The notes beneath the pieces are model-generated. The model was not told where the DNA came from, ran no database searches, and saw nothing but the letters and a program-made list of their open reading frames with translations. Of a DNA stretch of 64,000 bases, positions 23,386 to 36,200 are shown one piece after another (the stretch's first letter is position 1; each line of letters opens with the position of its first letter). The position numbers and the translations under genes are program-made. Source of the stretch: Rotaria sordida (Eukaryota; Rotifera; Eurotatoria; Philodinida; Philodinidae); NCBI GenBank assembly GCA_905250125.1, contig CAJNOL010000397.1, forward strand, positions 82,892 to 146,891. Direction: 5' to 3'.

Positions 23386-24652
23386 TTATTGACGGTACTT
23401 AGAACCTTTTTTCGTACGACAACATAAAGCCAAAGCAACAATGAATGCAGTTAACTAAAACAAATAAATATTAAGAAAAAAAAAGCAAAAAGAAAATACT
23501 TCTATCAAAACTAATACTTACTTCAATGACAAGAATAATAACAGCACCTACAATAATCCATGTCTTAGCAGTATCAATTAAATTCAAAAATTTATCAAAA
23601 CATCCCTTAAAAATATATATATATATAAACTTTTATCTAGCATTATACAATCAAATAAACTGACCATTTCATTTATATGAGTTCCATTGACAGCACAATA
23701 AGCAACAGATTGTAATTTGTCAAAAGGTAAATTATTCCAATCTTCTGTAAAAACATTACTAATATTACAACATGTTATTGGATACGTAAAGTTTTTATAA
23801 CCATTTCCCATAGTTGAAGCCCATGGATTTGTTTTGTTCCATTTTGTTGTGTTAATAAAATCAAATTTACTATCAACACCACAACATTTAAACTAAAAAA
23901 AACCAAAAAAAGAAAGGAATATAATATTTACTTTAAATTTATTTCTTTCAAACTACTTACATTATACATAATAAAATCCCAAGCAATTGATATTGCTGAT
24001 GGTTTTGGTAGAGCACTATTACTTTGTAATCCAAATGGACCTTCATATGTATTTCGAATAGCTTCTTTTAATTTCGGTGTAAAAGTTTCTCGAAATTTTG
24101 ATTTAAAAGCAACAAAATAAATTGTTATAGCTATTTCAAAAAGTATTATGATTCCAACAATAATAGCATACTAAAATTTGAAAAATTCATAAGATATAAG
24201 GAAAAAAAAACAAAAAATTTTAACTTACAATTATTAAAAATATTTTCACTTGTTTCATAGCACCACAACAGCCAAGAAATCCCATAATTAAAAGAATAGA
24301 ACCAAGAACAATAATAACAATTGCTATAACTTCAAGATATGATAAACCTTTTTCAACTCCAGGATCTAAACAACAACATAAAATCATGTATTTTGTTTTC
24401 TTTTCTTTATTTCAAAATCTACTAGAATTAATTGGTAGAATTTCTTTTATTTTTTTAAGTGATGGATCAACCACAACATAAATTCCAAGTGCTAATAATG
24501 CGAGACCAATTAACTAATAATCAAATTCAAATAAATGTTATTTCTGAACCAAAAAAAAAAGAATTAAATTAACTTACAAAAAAGATCAAATTGAAAACTA
24601 CAATTATAAAACGCATTGTCTTCATTCCACAACTCATTCCACCGTGACCCAT
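23386..24652 (-). CDS. Tetraspanin, paralogue 2
   Basis: Seven exons: 24652-24578, 24513-24423, 24365-24229, 24170-23961, 23892-23665, 23605-23522 and 23454-23386, giving 297 residues. The N-terminus MGHGGMSCGMKTMRFIIVVF is shared with paralogue 1. Four membrane helices are clear: TM1 about 13-40, TM2 VIAIVIIVLGSILLIMGFLG, TM3 AIIVGIIILFEIAITIYFVA and TM4 TWIIVGAVIILVIE running into LTAFIVALALCC. The large extracellular loop has FKCCGVDS (CCG motif), YPITCCNI, VAYCAV and GCFDKF, a six- or more-cysteine loop with several NxT/S sites. TM2 is followed by GCCGAM, a typical palmitoylation-type cysteine cluster. The tail is short and basic (CRTKKGSKYRQ). It is separated from paralogue 1 by the secreted Ig gene, implying a local duplication. 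Confidence 0.9.
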
Positions 24653-26773
24653 CTTGTTTTATAATAATATTTTTCAATATCTACGTATGTAATCTGGAAA
24701 AATAGAAGTAAAAAGAAAAAAAAGACAATTCTTGTTTTTTAACAAATATATCCTCTCATAAATAAAAGGAAATGAATACTAAAAAGAAAAGAACAACATA
24801 CTAAATCACGATTTGTTGACTAGTACATGTCGACTTTTATATTACTCACAGGCAAAATTGCATCTCTTTTTTTTCTCTCACGTTTAGAATAAAGAGAAAA
24901 AAGAAAGATTCATTCTACTAAAAACTTTCTCTTTTTTTTTTGATCGATGTTATTAAACGAGTTTTGACAGTACACTGAGTAACTAATGTTGTAACCGAAG
25001 AAAGCTTAATTTCCTCTAAGCATGTTCGACTTCCCATAGAACATTTGAGAACGATACAAGCGCTGAAATGCATCACTGGCAAAAAAGGGGCTTATAAGGT
25101 GCTGAGACCGTCTAGAATTTTTTTTTCTAGTTACACAACTATTACTAACAAAAAAAATTATACCATAACAGGAAGAGCGAATAGATGGCAAAGAAATATG
25201 GCCATATAAAGTACACATTTTACGAGAATAATAATAATTAATGAGTTTTGTTTATTTGAGGAAGAAATAACGATTCCATAGAAAACTGTTAACGCTTAAA
25301 AAAAATTTTACCATGCATGAATATATGTTGTACATGACATAAATCCAAACAAAAAATAAAGAACTAAGCAAATTAATCATTTTTATTTATCAGAAAGCAC
25401 TTTTTTTCTTAAGTGTTTTGTGTGGATTAAATATTTAATAGTCCTCACCTATGTCATTGAGAAAAAGAATCATGCTCTCATTTCTTTTTCTTCAACCTAC
25501 TATAATATAATAACATAAATATGTTTTAGCATTAATAATATTTGAATGCATCATACTGATAATAGACAGTAAAGTTCAGTAAATATTTGTCTAGGTTTTT
25601 TTTCTGATAGACAATTTGTCATATTCAAAATAATCTTTATTATTTCTGACTAATATTTCTAGTAGAAATTCATAATTGCATCATCACAATAAAGAAAATT
25701 CTATAAACTCGATTTAAATTAACTGTTATAAAGTGTGAAGTACTGGGGTTTTTTTTTAATTTAAACTATCAATAGTGAAGTAAAGAGTTAATGACATGAT
25801 TTCATAATTAACTGTGAAAAAAATGATCAATATGAATTGTGTAATAAAAGTAGATAAATACTACACATACTATATTTTCATTTGAATATAATATATTGAC
25901 ATGTTTTTGCATAGACCAATGCTGCTTCCTTACTACGAAAATAATACAATATCGAAAGAAAAAGAAAAGAAAAAAAACATGATGAAATTAGGCGATAAAT
26001 GCTTATAAATCATATAATTCATTCTACCGTATAGATTTGACATTCTTCTCTTCTTAAATACACTATATACACTGTTGACATTGGTACTGAATGCAAAACA
26101 TGAGAAGTGTTTCTCTCACTATTTATATGAAAGGATGTTTTTACATTTTTTTGAATTAAACAGAATTTTAATATTTATCGAAAGAAAAACAAGTCAATAT
26201 ATGAAACAAAATACACGTTTTTTTTCTTTTATGTAAACTATATATATATACTCTAGAATTAGAACTGAATCGTTCATCAAAAGTTAGTGGATCACAAGAA
26301 TACTTTTGATTTCTTTCTCCAACTACCGGATTATATCAAGATCTGTGCTCAGGTGTTCATAGAATATTCATGATAAAAAAAAATCAAATAATATTACATG
26401 CTCGTATATTTGATGATGTACATGTATATCTTGAACGTTTTCCTTTCCTTTCTTCTGTCTCTTTCACATAAATCATTATGCAGCTTTTCAAACAGACTGT
26501 CAAAATTATTACAACTTTTTTCTTCTCTTCCGTCATTATAAGTGCTGGGTTGTTCAAGAAAAAAAATAATAAATGTGTGGAACCAGAGAAAATCAGTGCG
26601 CAATGAGAGCGTTAGAAATAGGAAGAAAAAAAAGGTAATGATGCCGGCTAGATATGCTAAAAAACTATATCAACGAAGAGAAGATGGCATTATTCTACTA
26701 AACTGTCACTCATGTTCATAGATTTTATAACAGTGAAAAATGGTGACGAAGATGATAAATGAACATGTCACTA
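24653..26773. other. Intergenic, nothing recognised
   Basis: AT-rich region upstream of tetraspanin 2. Frames at 25006-25218 and 26394-26603 (-) show no domain. It ends at the TA dinucleotide flanking the palindromic element. Confidence 0.45.
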
Positions 26774-27729
26774 CAGGGTGTCACATAACCGTTGCATTCC
26801 CCTTCTACGACTTAAAGGACAGATAATATCACAAAGTATTTATACCAGATTAAAGTATGTCAAAAACTGAATTTATTTGTACTAAATAGTAAAGATTATA
26901 AAGACTTTTTAATGTCGAACTTAAGACATTTTCAGAAATTTTATACTTTTTTGGTGTAGAAAAGTAAAGTTCCAGTAATTCAAAAATAGAGTAAAACATT
27001 TTTTTGGTTGGATATTTTCATATGGTTCAATAGAGCTCGTCGAGCTCTACAAAACTATATATGTCAAAAAAATTTTGAGTCATCTTTTTGAGATAAAAAA
27101 TTCAAAAACCTATTTGAAAAACCTCAAAAACTATTAAAAAATTCATTCTTTTCATATGGAAGAAAAACACTCGATTTTTCAATGAAATTAGCTTTTTTCA
27201 TTACTTATACCACCTTAGACGTTTCGAAATGTGCTCATTTCATGCAGTTTTTCACGCAGCATCGAAAGCGTATTTCGAAACGTCTAAGGTGGCGTAAGTA
27301 ATGAAAAAAGCTAATTTCATTGAGAAATCGAGTGTTTTTTCTTCCATATGAAAAAAATGAATTTTTTAATAGTTTTTTTGAGGTTTTCCAAATAGGTTTT
27401 TGAATTTTTTATCTTAAAAAGATGACTCAACATTTTTTTGAAATATAGTTTTGTAGAGCTCGACGAGCTCTATTGAACCATATGAAAATATCCAACCAAA
27501 AAAATGTTTTACTCTATTTTTGAATTACTGGAACTTTACTTTTCTACACCAAAAAAGTATAAAATTTCTGAAAATGTCTTAAGTTCGACATTAAAAGGTC
27601 TTTATAATCTTTACTATTTAGTACCAATAAATCCACTTTTTGACACGTTTTAATCTGGTATAAATACTTTGTGATATTATCTGTCCTTTAAGTCGTAGAG
27701 GAAAGAAGCAAAGGTTATGTGACACCCTG
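26774..27729. mobile_element. Palindromic Tc1/mariner-like MITE (956 bp)
   Basis: Two arms of about 440-450 bp (26774 to about 27220, and about 27270 to 27729) are near-perfect inverted copies around a short loop (about 27221-27270, holding GCTCATTTCATGCAGTTTTT). The ends read CAGGGTGTCACATAAC and its complement, and both are flanked by TA (26772-26773 and 27730-27731), the target duplication used by Tc1/mariner elements. No transposase frame is present, so it is non-autonomous. Arm identity is high, with only scattered differences, so it either inserted recently or is kept by arm correction. Within it lies the internal palindrome GAGCTCGTCGAGCTC, present in both arms. Confidence 0.92.
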
Positions 27730-28724
27730 TATATAAAACCTATCATTAATTCTTTGTAGGAGAAGATTATTTAAAATAAAACAAAAGAAAGATTTAAATT
27801 TGAAATGATACAAAATCAAAGAAACAAATAAAAATTGATGATGGCTTCTCTTGTACAATTGTAAATCTATATGTACAAAATCACTAAAGTCTAATTCAAA
27901 GTTGTTCTATGCCTATAAAATATCTATTCTAATGAAGCTATCACATAATGAATAAATGCAAAAAATTGGATATTCGATAGTTCCATCTAAGAGAACTTTA
28001 TGACTTTTAATGTATGATAACGAGACAAGAAAAACTCATTAGTAAGTTGTAAAAAACATAGTCATAGTTTTTCTTTCTTCAAAATAAAAATTTGACTGTA
28101 ACTTGTAACATGATATTTTCTATGTTCTAATTTTCTCAAAGAACCAAATATATATATTTTTTTTGTGTTGATATATAAAAATTAGAGAGAATATTATACA
28201 TGTGATATGTATTTACGTGCTTCGTTAACATCTATTTATGGCATGTTTTATATATCGCAGACAAAAAATTGAAGTCAAGTTATATTCTATAGAAGAAAAA
28301 ATCGGATTTTAATGTTTAAGATAAAGAAAGATCTCTTTGCTTAATTCATGACTGTTTGAATATTATCAAGAACGTTCTAGACATTGTCATAAAGAAAAAG
28401 AACATAGTAGATGATGACGTTTGCTTAGACATTAAATAGACTAATTTTTAAAAAAAATTTTTTCTTTTAAAACTACCCACTTTCTTGATTGCTTTTTTCT
28501 TTTTTTTTTCAAGTTTCACTCGTAGGAAATTTCATTTCTTTCTTTTTTTTTCCTATTGTTGCCGAGTGTTAAATGCAACAACACTTAGGCGAGAAAATTA
28601 AATATTTTTACTAAAAAACAGAGAAGCTGAACATTTATTCTTCTTTTATTTTTTTGATAACATCATCTTTTCTTATTATATATAGTTTTAGTTACTTTAC
28701 TGGTCAAATCTATTTTCTTTTATT
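27730..28724. other. Intergenic upstream of the WDR86-like gene
   Basis: AT-rich, with no gene seen. A pyrimidine-rich run at about 28480-28560 precedes the WDR86 start codon. Confidence 0.4.
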
Positions 28725-30610
28725 ATGGGTAGTGCAGCATCAAAAAGTCGAACTCGAGGTGTTCGTGATTGGCTTGTACAAACATTAGATGAACATGAAA
28801 GTGCTATCAATTATATGATATTAAGTAATGATGGTAGTGTTCTTGCTACAGGTTCTGATGATCATAATATTCGTTTATGGAGCGCTAAAACAACACCAGT
28901 TGAATGTCTTAGTGTATTAATTGGTCATGTTGATTATATTACATGTATTCTTATTGATGAAAATTTTTTAGTTAGTGCTAGTGCTGATCGTACAATGAGA
29001 AAATGGGATATGACAAATGGTGAATGTGTATTTATCTATTCAGGTCATACATCACTTATAAATCGAATTGTTTGTACGGGTAAGTTAAATCATATTTTTA
29101 AAGATTAAATTAAAACAATAATAAAATGAAGATGAATTAAAAACAAAAGAAAAATAAAATTCAAGAACTTTATACTTTGAAAAAAGTTGAAGCATTAAAA
29201 AAAAAATGAGCGCTTTTCTCAGTACGTATTTACACTTTCATTTCAAGGTCTAATTAGATATTTTTTTTGCGTAGCAAAAAAAAAAGAAAGAAGTTTTCTT
29301 TTGTTTTTTTTTTTCTTCATTTTAATCAGCACTAAAGTTCATTCAACATATGAAAATTTTTTTTTTCTGTTACTTCACCCTATTTCATCTTCTTGGAGAA
29401 AAAATAATAATAAATTTTAATTTTCTCAAGTTCTTAAATAAAGAAAAACAAAAAGCAAGAATTCTATTCGAATTATTATTATAGGAGATTTTCTCTTTTC
29501 AACATCATATGATCGTACAGCTCGATGTTGGGATTTTGATACTGGTGCATGTGTACGTGTATTTCGTGGTCATAAACATGGAATATTACCAATATTATTT
29601 ATTCCAGCTGAACATAATGGTGATGGTGATGACGATTTTGAAGAAGATATGGATATCTATACAAAAGATTTAATTATAACTGGTTCACAAGATACAACAG
29701 CTAAAACATGGTCATTTGAAAGTGGTGAATGTTTAAAAACATTTCGTGGTCATACGGGAGCAATACTTTGTTTAGCAACTGATCAACTTGGTAAAATTTT
29801 ATTTACAGGATCAGGTGATAATACAATTCGTGCATGGGATATTTATCGTGGAACAGAATTACATATTTATGATCAACATCAAGCAGCAATTATAAATCTT
29901 CTTGTAAGAAGAATATAAAATGAGATTAGAAATAGATTTATTTAATTTTCTTCTTATTTTAGTGCATAAATAAATTACTTTTTTCTATAAGTGCTGATCA
30001 TACAGCACGTTGTTGGGTTGTTGATGTTGGTGATTGTACAAGAATTTATAAAGGACATAGACATACTGTTTCGTGTATTCAAGTTTATAATGGTTTTCGT
30101 ATGTTATATTAATATTTAATTTTTCATGTAAAACTTTTTCTTGTTTTCTTTTTTCTTTTTTGTGAATAGTTTTTACTGGTTGTGGTGATGCAATAGTACG
30201 ATGTTTTGATGCACGTTCTGGTGTTTTAAAACGTATGTTTAAATCACATACACTTGCTGTTAATTGTTTACAGGTAAATCTTTTTTTTTCTTTTGTAATT
30301 GATTATTAGAGTCCGTTAGATCCTACCGGAATCAATCTGAAGATCTCTATTGATTATACATATTTTTGTTTATGAATTATTTATTGTTTAGATTGTTGAT
30401 GAAAGATTATTTAGTGGTTCTGTTGATGGTACATTAAAAGTTTGGGATATAAGTGATCTTAAAGGACATATTGTGCCAGATGCGAAATTAGTAGCTAGTC
30501 AATTTAAAACGACAAGTGGTGAACAAATTAGTGTAGAAAATCGATCAGATGTTGATTCTGGTATTGACGATCGTGAATATCGCGATCGACGTGCACAAAA
30601 TATGGTTTGA
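28725..30610 (+). CDS. WDR86: WD40-repeat protein, WDR86-like
   Basis: Five exons: 28725-29079, 29485-29903, 29963-30098, 30170-30273 and 30392-30610, giving 410 residues. Seven WD repeats can be counted from GSDDHNIRLWS, SASADRTMRKWD, STSYDRTARCWDF, GSQDTTAKTWSF, GSGDNTIRAWDI, SISADHTARCWVV and GSVDGTLKVWDI, with a further blade-like unit GCGDAIVRCFDA. The order, the GHTSLINRI and RGHTGAILCL blocks, and the insertion between blades 3 and 4 (acidic, DGDDDFEED) match WDR86. It starts MGSAASKS, a good N-myristoylation signal, suggesting membrane attachment. The tail beyond the last blade is charged and not conserved. WDR86 has no firmly established function. It converges on the PPxY membrane protein gene, with 125 bp between stop codons. 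Confidence 0.88.
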
Positions 30611-30735
30611 AAAAGAAAAAGAAAAGAAAATATTCATTTGATGAAATCTAAATTATAAGTTTTTCCTTTTTTGGCTTCATTTTCAGAAATAAATCTACAT
30701 ATATATTTAATTTTATTACAGTTTTATGTTTATTT

Positions 30736-31645
30736 TTAAACATATGTCACAGTACCACGAATAAAAGCAGGTCGTTGTGTTCGATGAGTTATCCAAATAC
30801 ATCGTGTTGGACTTGTTTGGGATTGAGTTGATGACATTGATAAATTTGTTGTCGGCAATGATAATGTATGAGATTGTAAAGATGATATTGGAAGAGATGT
30901 AGTTGATTGACGAACACCAAGTGTTTTAACAAAATCATCATAAGATGGAGGCGGTAATGATGATGATGGATCATTGTCAATGATACTGATATCTGGATGA
31001 GAGGGAAAAAGTTCTTTATATGATGGTAAATCAGTGTTATCACCCATGATAAGACTACAATAAGATACAAAAATATGAATATATTAGTTATTTATTTTTA
31101 ATAAAAACAAAATTATATATACTCAGAATTAACATCAGTATTTGATGCTAACGCCAAATCATACGCTTCTTGTCGTTCACGTAATCTCTGAATTAACAAT
31201 AATTTCAATTAAAATGAATTAAAAAAAAACAAAAACAAAAACAAAAACAAAAAACAAAAAACAAAAGAATATATGTTCTTTTTCTTACTTGAATAAGTCG
31301 ACGCCTAGTTTGCATGATTGTTAAATAACGTCGTAATGTTTGACATGTACGTAAAAATGAAACAACAGCAATAGTTAATAAAATAGCAGCAATAATATTT
31401 GAGCCTTTTTTTTTGTTTGATACATTATTTATCGATAATTGAAATAGAAAAAGTGCAATAGCAAATAAAAATAAAGAAAATGTAAAACGACATAATATGC
31501 TTGATACAAATTTGCAAGCACTCATATGAATAGCAGTATGTGTTGTTGTATGATGTTGTCCATTTGTTGATGATGTTGGACGACTACGAGTATGTGAATG
31601 AAAAAGTTGTCCCTGTTGACGATAATATGGCATAAAAATCACCAT
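30736..31645 (-). CDS. Two-pass membrane protein with PPxY-type motifs
   Basis: Three exons: 31645-31289, 31187-31123 and 31054-30736, giving 246 residues (a start at MPYYRQQ, four residues later, is also possible). The N-terminal 45 residues are polar. Two hydrophobic helices follow, LCRFTFSLFLFAIALFLFQL and NIIAAILLTIAVVSFL, then a basic helix. The C-terminal half has LPSYKELF and PPPSYDDF, both (L/P)PxY-like WW-ligand motifs, and a Ser/Thr-rich tail. The topology (helical hairpin, then PPxY tail) recalls small adaptors of Nedd4-family ubiquitin ligases, but I recognise no named family. Function is unknown. It is convergent with WDR86. Confidence 0.65.
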
Positions 31646-33201
31646 ATTGTTTTATTTTACTTGTGGTTGATTGTCGACAAAACTAAAAATGTTGTCCTCT
31701 TTTTGAACGTTAGTTTTCTTCATAAAGACGACACGAATGTCGAGAATAAGAAGAAAGGAAAAACAGAAATAGAAGAAAAAAAAAAAAGAAAAGAAAGAGA
31801 TGATAGTGGTACGCAATGCATTTTGGTTACAAACGAACGTTTGTCTATAGAAAGCAATGTTTTCCCGCAAGGAACACAACATGAGAAAAGAAATATAAGG
31901 ATGATGTCATACGTCGATATAACAGAAAGCGTAGGACAAATAGATAAGCAAAGGAAAGGAGAGAAAAAAAAACGCCGAATAAGTTTTGGTATGCTGTCTG
32001 TGTCGTTCCCATGAAATAGAACAGAACATATAAATAGATAAGAGATACTAGTGTGCGGATGCCATCGAACATATTAGCTAATTTCTTGAATCATGAAAGA
32101 TGGAAACGATCAACTAGATGATGGGCTATAGATATGATGATGATAATGATGATAGGCAAACATGATTGTCGTTGAAAAGAAATGATATAGTCATTAACAA
32201 AGACACAATATTATTGACTTTCATATGCAATTCAATAATAGATTATATGCGTTGTTTAATTAACAAAAAAAAAAGTTCGTTTCTTTTTCTTTTTCTCATC
32301 CGTTAAATATGTGAATGACCTTTTGAAAATCACAATGACATATTTTAATATATAATACTAACTAAACATAACATTTATAAAAAGAAAATATAAAATTATC
32401 ATCAATTTTATATCAGTAGTATTTATTTGACAGATAAAAAAAAAATTTGATTGTCTCTGCTGGTGATGATATAAATAAAGGAAGATAATGAACTGCTTTT
32501 AAGAGTAATTATAGTTATTTTTCATCAGTCATAAATTAATAGTATAGGTAAAAACAAAATGGTATTTCATATTAATCCTTTTCTTTTCCGTTTCCTGTTT
32601 TTCGCGAGAATATATTTAACATAATCATAATCAAAATCTTATCACAAAAAAAAATTTTTTTTTTTTTTTTTTTTTTTTTTGTTATCCAAAATAAAACAAT
32701 AAGAGGGATGATGTACAGACTATTTTCATTTGTACATCATCATTCATTTTGATTTTTATTCATCTGGTGACAATTATTTTGTTGAAAAGAAAAAAGAATA
32801 AATAATTATTTATTATCATTATTGATATACGAAAAATGTTCATGAGAACAATATAAACTTGATTATTTTCAAAATATTTCTTTTTTATCTTGGTATAAAT
32901 TAATTGCTAAGATAATTTTGATTTTCTATTATAAAGAAAAGAATTTCTTTCTTTCTTTTTCTATATTGATAATATTGACTTTGGGAAATTGATAAGAAAT
33001 AGCAAAGACGTGTCATTAGATGGTATACTATAAGAGACAACAATCGATATGATTGATTTCTCTCTAGAGGGGACACATACATAGACCGTAATATTTACAC
33101 AAATGTCACAAAAACAAAGTACAAATGATTCCAACAAAATATATGTAGGTGAATGAGTCCTTTTCATAATTAATTCATTGACAGTTTTTATTTTGTATTT
33201 A
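31646..33201. other. Intergenic with long A9/T-run near 32646-32680
   Basis: Opposing overlapping frames at 31598-32072 are not coding-like. A run of A followed by more than 30 T lies at about 32646-32680. The last part is the 3' flank of myosin III. No RNA gene was recognised. Confidence 0.45.
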
Positions 33202-36200
33202 TTATGATTTATTAATTGTTTTATTTAAATTATTCTTTGATGAACGAAGTATACTACGAAAATCAATTTGTATTGTTTCTGTTGGTAATTTTCGTCTTAA
33301 TGTTTGATTTCCTTTTACGAAACCAGTTTTACGTAAATTTTCTTTAAGTTTAAGAACATTTTCGGATGTTAATGCCATATGACCAACAAGATTTGATGTA
33401 CTACAAGTTACTAAACCAGTTGATTTACTTTTGACTATATTTGATGATGAAGAAAGACGATGTCTTGGTATATAATCATCTTGTGTTACTATAGGATTTG
33501 AATGATTAAGAGCAAGAAATGTTGATGACGATGAATGATCTTTTGTAATTGATAGTGGAGACATAGAACGATATGGTATGATAGATAATACTGATTTTGT
33601 TTCTTTTGATCTATGAAAATTTTTAAGAAATTTAATAAAAAAAAAAAAAGAAAATGTAAAAAAAACTTACTTTTGTCTAGCAAATATTTGTTTTAATTCT
33701 TCAACTGGAGTTCTTACTGTAGCTGGTGCTGATTTTTGTCGCATGACTATACTAACTTTTGAATCAGGTTGTTGAAAAAACTCTGGTGGTGGACAAGGTG
33801 GAGCTTGTGGAATATCAGTTACAGGCGGAGCTGTTGACGGTCGTTGTATACTTGTATCATTAGTTATATCTTTTTTCTTTTCTTCAGTATTTTTTGTATT
33901 TTTTATATTTTTTTTAGTTAAATATTCTTTATAAATTGTATCATAATATCCAGATAAAATAACGGATTTTTGTTTACTATTTATAGAAAATTTATCTTGT
34001 GATTTTGATTGTCTCATTGTATTTAATATAGATTGATTTTTAGAAGAATTTTTATCTTCATCTATAGAAAATTTTTTTGTAAATTTATTTGAATTTTTTA
34101 ATTCTATTAATCGTTGATATAAATTATTACTATATAATTCAATTTGTTTAATAAAATACGATATTTGAATTTGTTGATTATGATAATTAAGAAGGTGATC
34201 TTTGTAACGAGTTCGTTCTTTCCACATTCTCCAATAAGCTTGAATAGTAATAACGGCTAATGATACTTTTTTTTCTGTACGTCGAGCTAGAAAACTACGT
34301 ACCATCGTTTGAAGACGTACAATAGATTTTTCATAATTTGTTTTATTATTATTTATTTTAAGAATTTGATTTTGTTTCCTAACTAAATACATTCTTATAT
34401 ATGATTGTAAATGAATAATTTTTGTTAAAAAATTTTTATGTTCAATATTTAATTGTTCAATATGATGAAATTTTAAAAAAACTTTTGTTTTACCAATAGC
34501 ATAATTATTCATATGAAATTTTTTTAATATTAATTCACATATTTGTTTATAATCATTATTATTTATTATTGTTAAATTTAAATTAATAAGACATGAATAC
34601 ATTGATATAAAATCTTCAAATAATATTCGATGTGAATAACCATGTCGACGTATTTCAATTGTTTCAATTAAACCACTATATCTTATTTGTTCAAGTACAA
34701 CATTTTCATCAAATTGATTTGTATCAAAATGAAAATTTTGTGGAAAATAACTTGTATGATCATATGTTACATGTGATGTTTGAAATGGTAAACGATTTGG
34801 TACAAGACATCGTATAAACGTTGGCTGTGTTGATGCCATTGTACTAACTAATTCCATTAATGAATAACGAAAATATGTTGATACTGTACCTTGTGTACGA
34901 CTAACTGTTGTTTTATGAGATATTGAACGAGATAAAGTTGATTTTTTTTCTTGTTCAGTATAAATAACACTACCAGTTTTACGAAGACGACTACGAAAAA
35001 GTAAATTAACAAGATGATCATCACTTTGTAAAAGTAAATCAATTATTTCAATTGGAACATAATCACGATTTTTTTCAAGAAAATCTTTTGCTGTATATTT
35101 AATTTTACCCGCATAATGTGTTATTGTAAATAATGGTTCAAGATCTAATGAAATTTGTTTTTGATTTTTGATTGTTTTACGTGATAATGAAGATGTTGGT
35201 GTATTTGTTGTAAAATTTGAAGAATTTAAATTTTCACGCCATTTATTAATGAGAGTAAATTCTGTTGATTGAGGAAAACGAGATTCTTCATCAAGTAAAG
35301 CTAATAAACCAATTGGTTTTGATAAACACATATCGAGAATAGATCGATTATTTGGAAAATCAAAATTATCAGAATATGCTAAAAATATAGGTTATACGAG
35401 TTTTTTTTTATTTGTAAATAAAAATTGCTTTCAAAGTAGTAGCTATAAGATTATAATGTGAAATACGATAGAAGTAATCCGAACTATTCCACAGATTTAT
35501 TTGGTTATCTTTTGAGAATTAGTCTAAGCATGTGGAAAAGTGCATAAATAAATTTTTTATAAGTAAAGAGGCGTAAAATATGATTTTTTTTTCTTTTCAA
35601 TAAAAGAATGATTGTTGCTAGGAAAAAATGAAAACTTTCTCCCGGAGGAGGATACACACACCGGCTGTCGCTGCATCCTTGAACTAATCTGTTAGTAATA
35701 GGTGTGTGAGATCAGTATTGTATGTGTATGAAAGACGGGTAGATTTACATTAATCGCTTGAAAATACAACAAAAACACGTAATAAATATTTTAGAAAAAA
35801 AGACTGGCAGATGTTTAAATCAAATAACAGTTGACTTACGAAAGAAGTTTTCCAAATGATAAATCGCTTTTAACTTGAGACGATATTCAATCAATAGAAT
35901 CTAATGAATAGGTAAATACCGTAGAATGGTTCAATCTGTTGAGCTTATATTTTAGCGGTTTTTGAATGTTTAATAGATATTTCCTGTAGAGCACAAGGTT
36001 TTCAAACGAAATCATACTTTTGAATATTGATCTAAAAATTTGCTTACATATAAAGGTCCCCATGAGACTACCTTGTGAGAAAAAAACTTTACAATTCTTT
36101 GACAAAATCTCTTCGAGATATGATTGTTTCAAAATATTCATGTTTTTTCACAATAACTATAGCAAAGCACCTGTATTTTGAAAAATTCATATCTCGGAGA

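Noticed and set aside
31598..32072. 138-residue frame on + and overlapping frames on -
   Set aside because: Very A/K/E-rich composition, overlap on both strands, no domain; part overlaps the start of the PPxY protein gene.
34632..35042. Small frames opposite or alternative to myosin III exon 6
   Set aside because: Shadow frames of AT-rich coding sequence.
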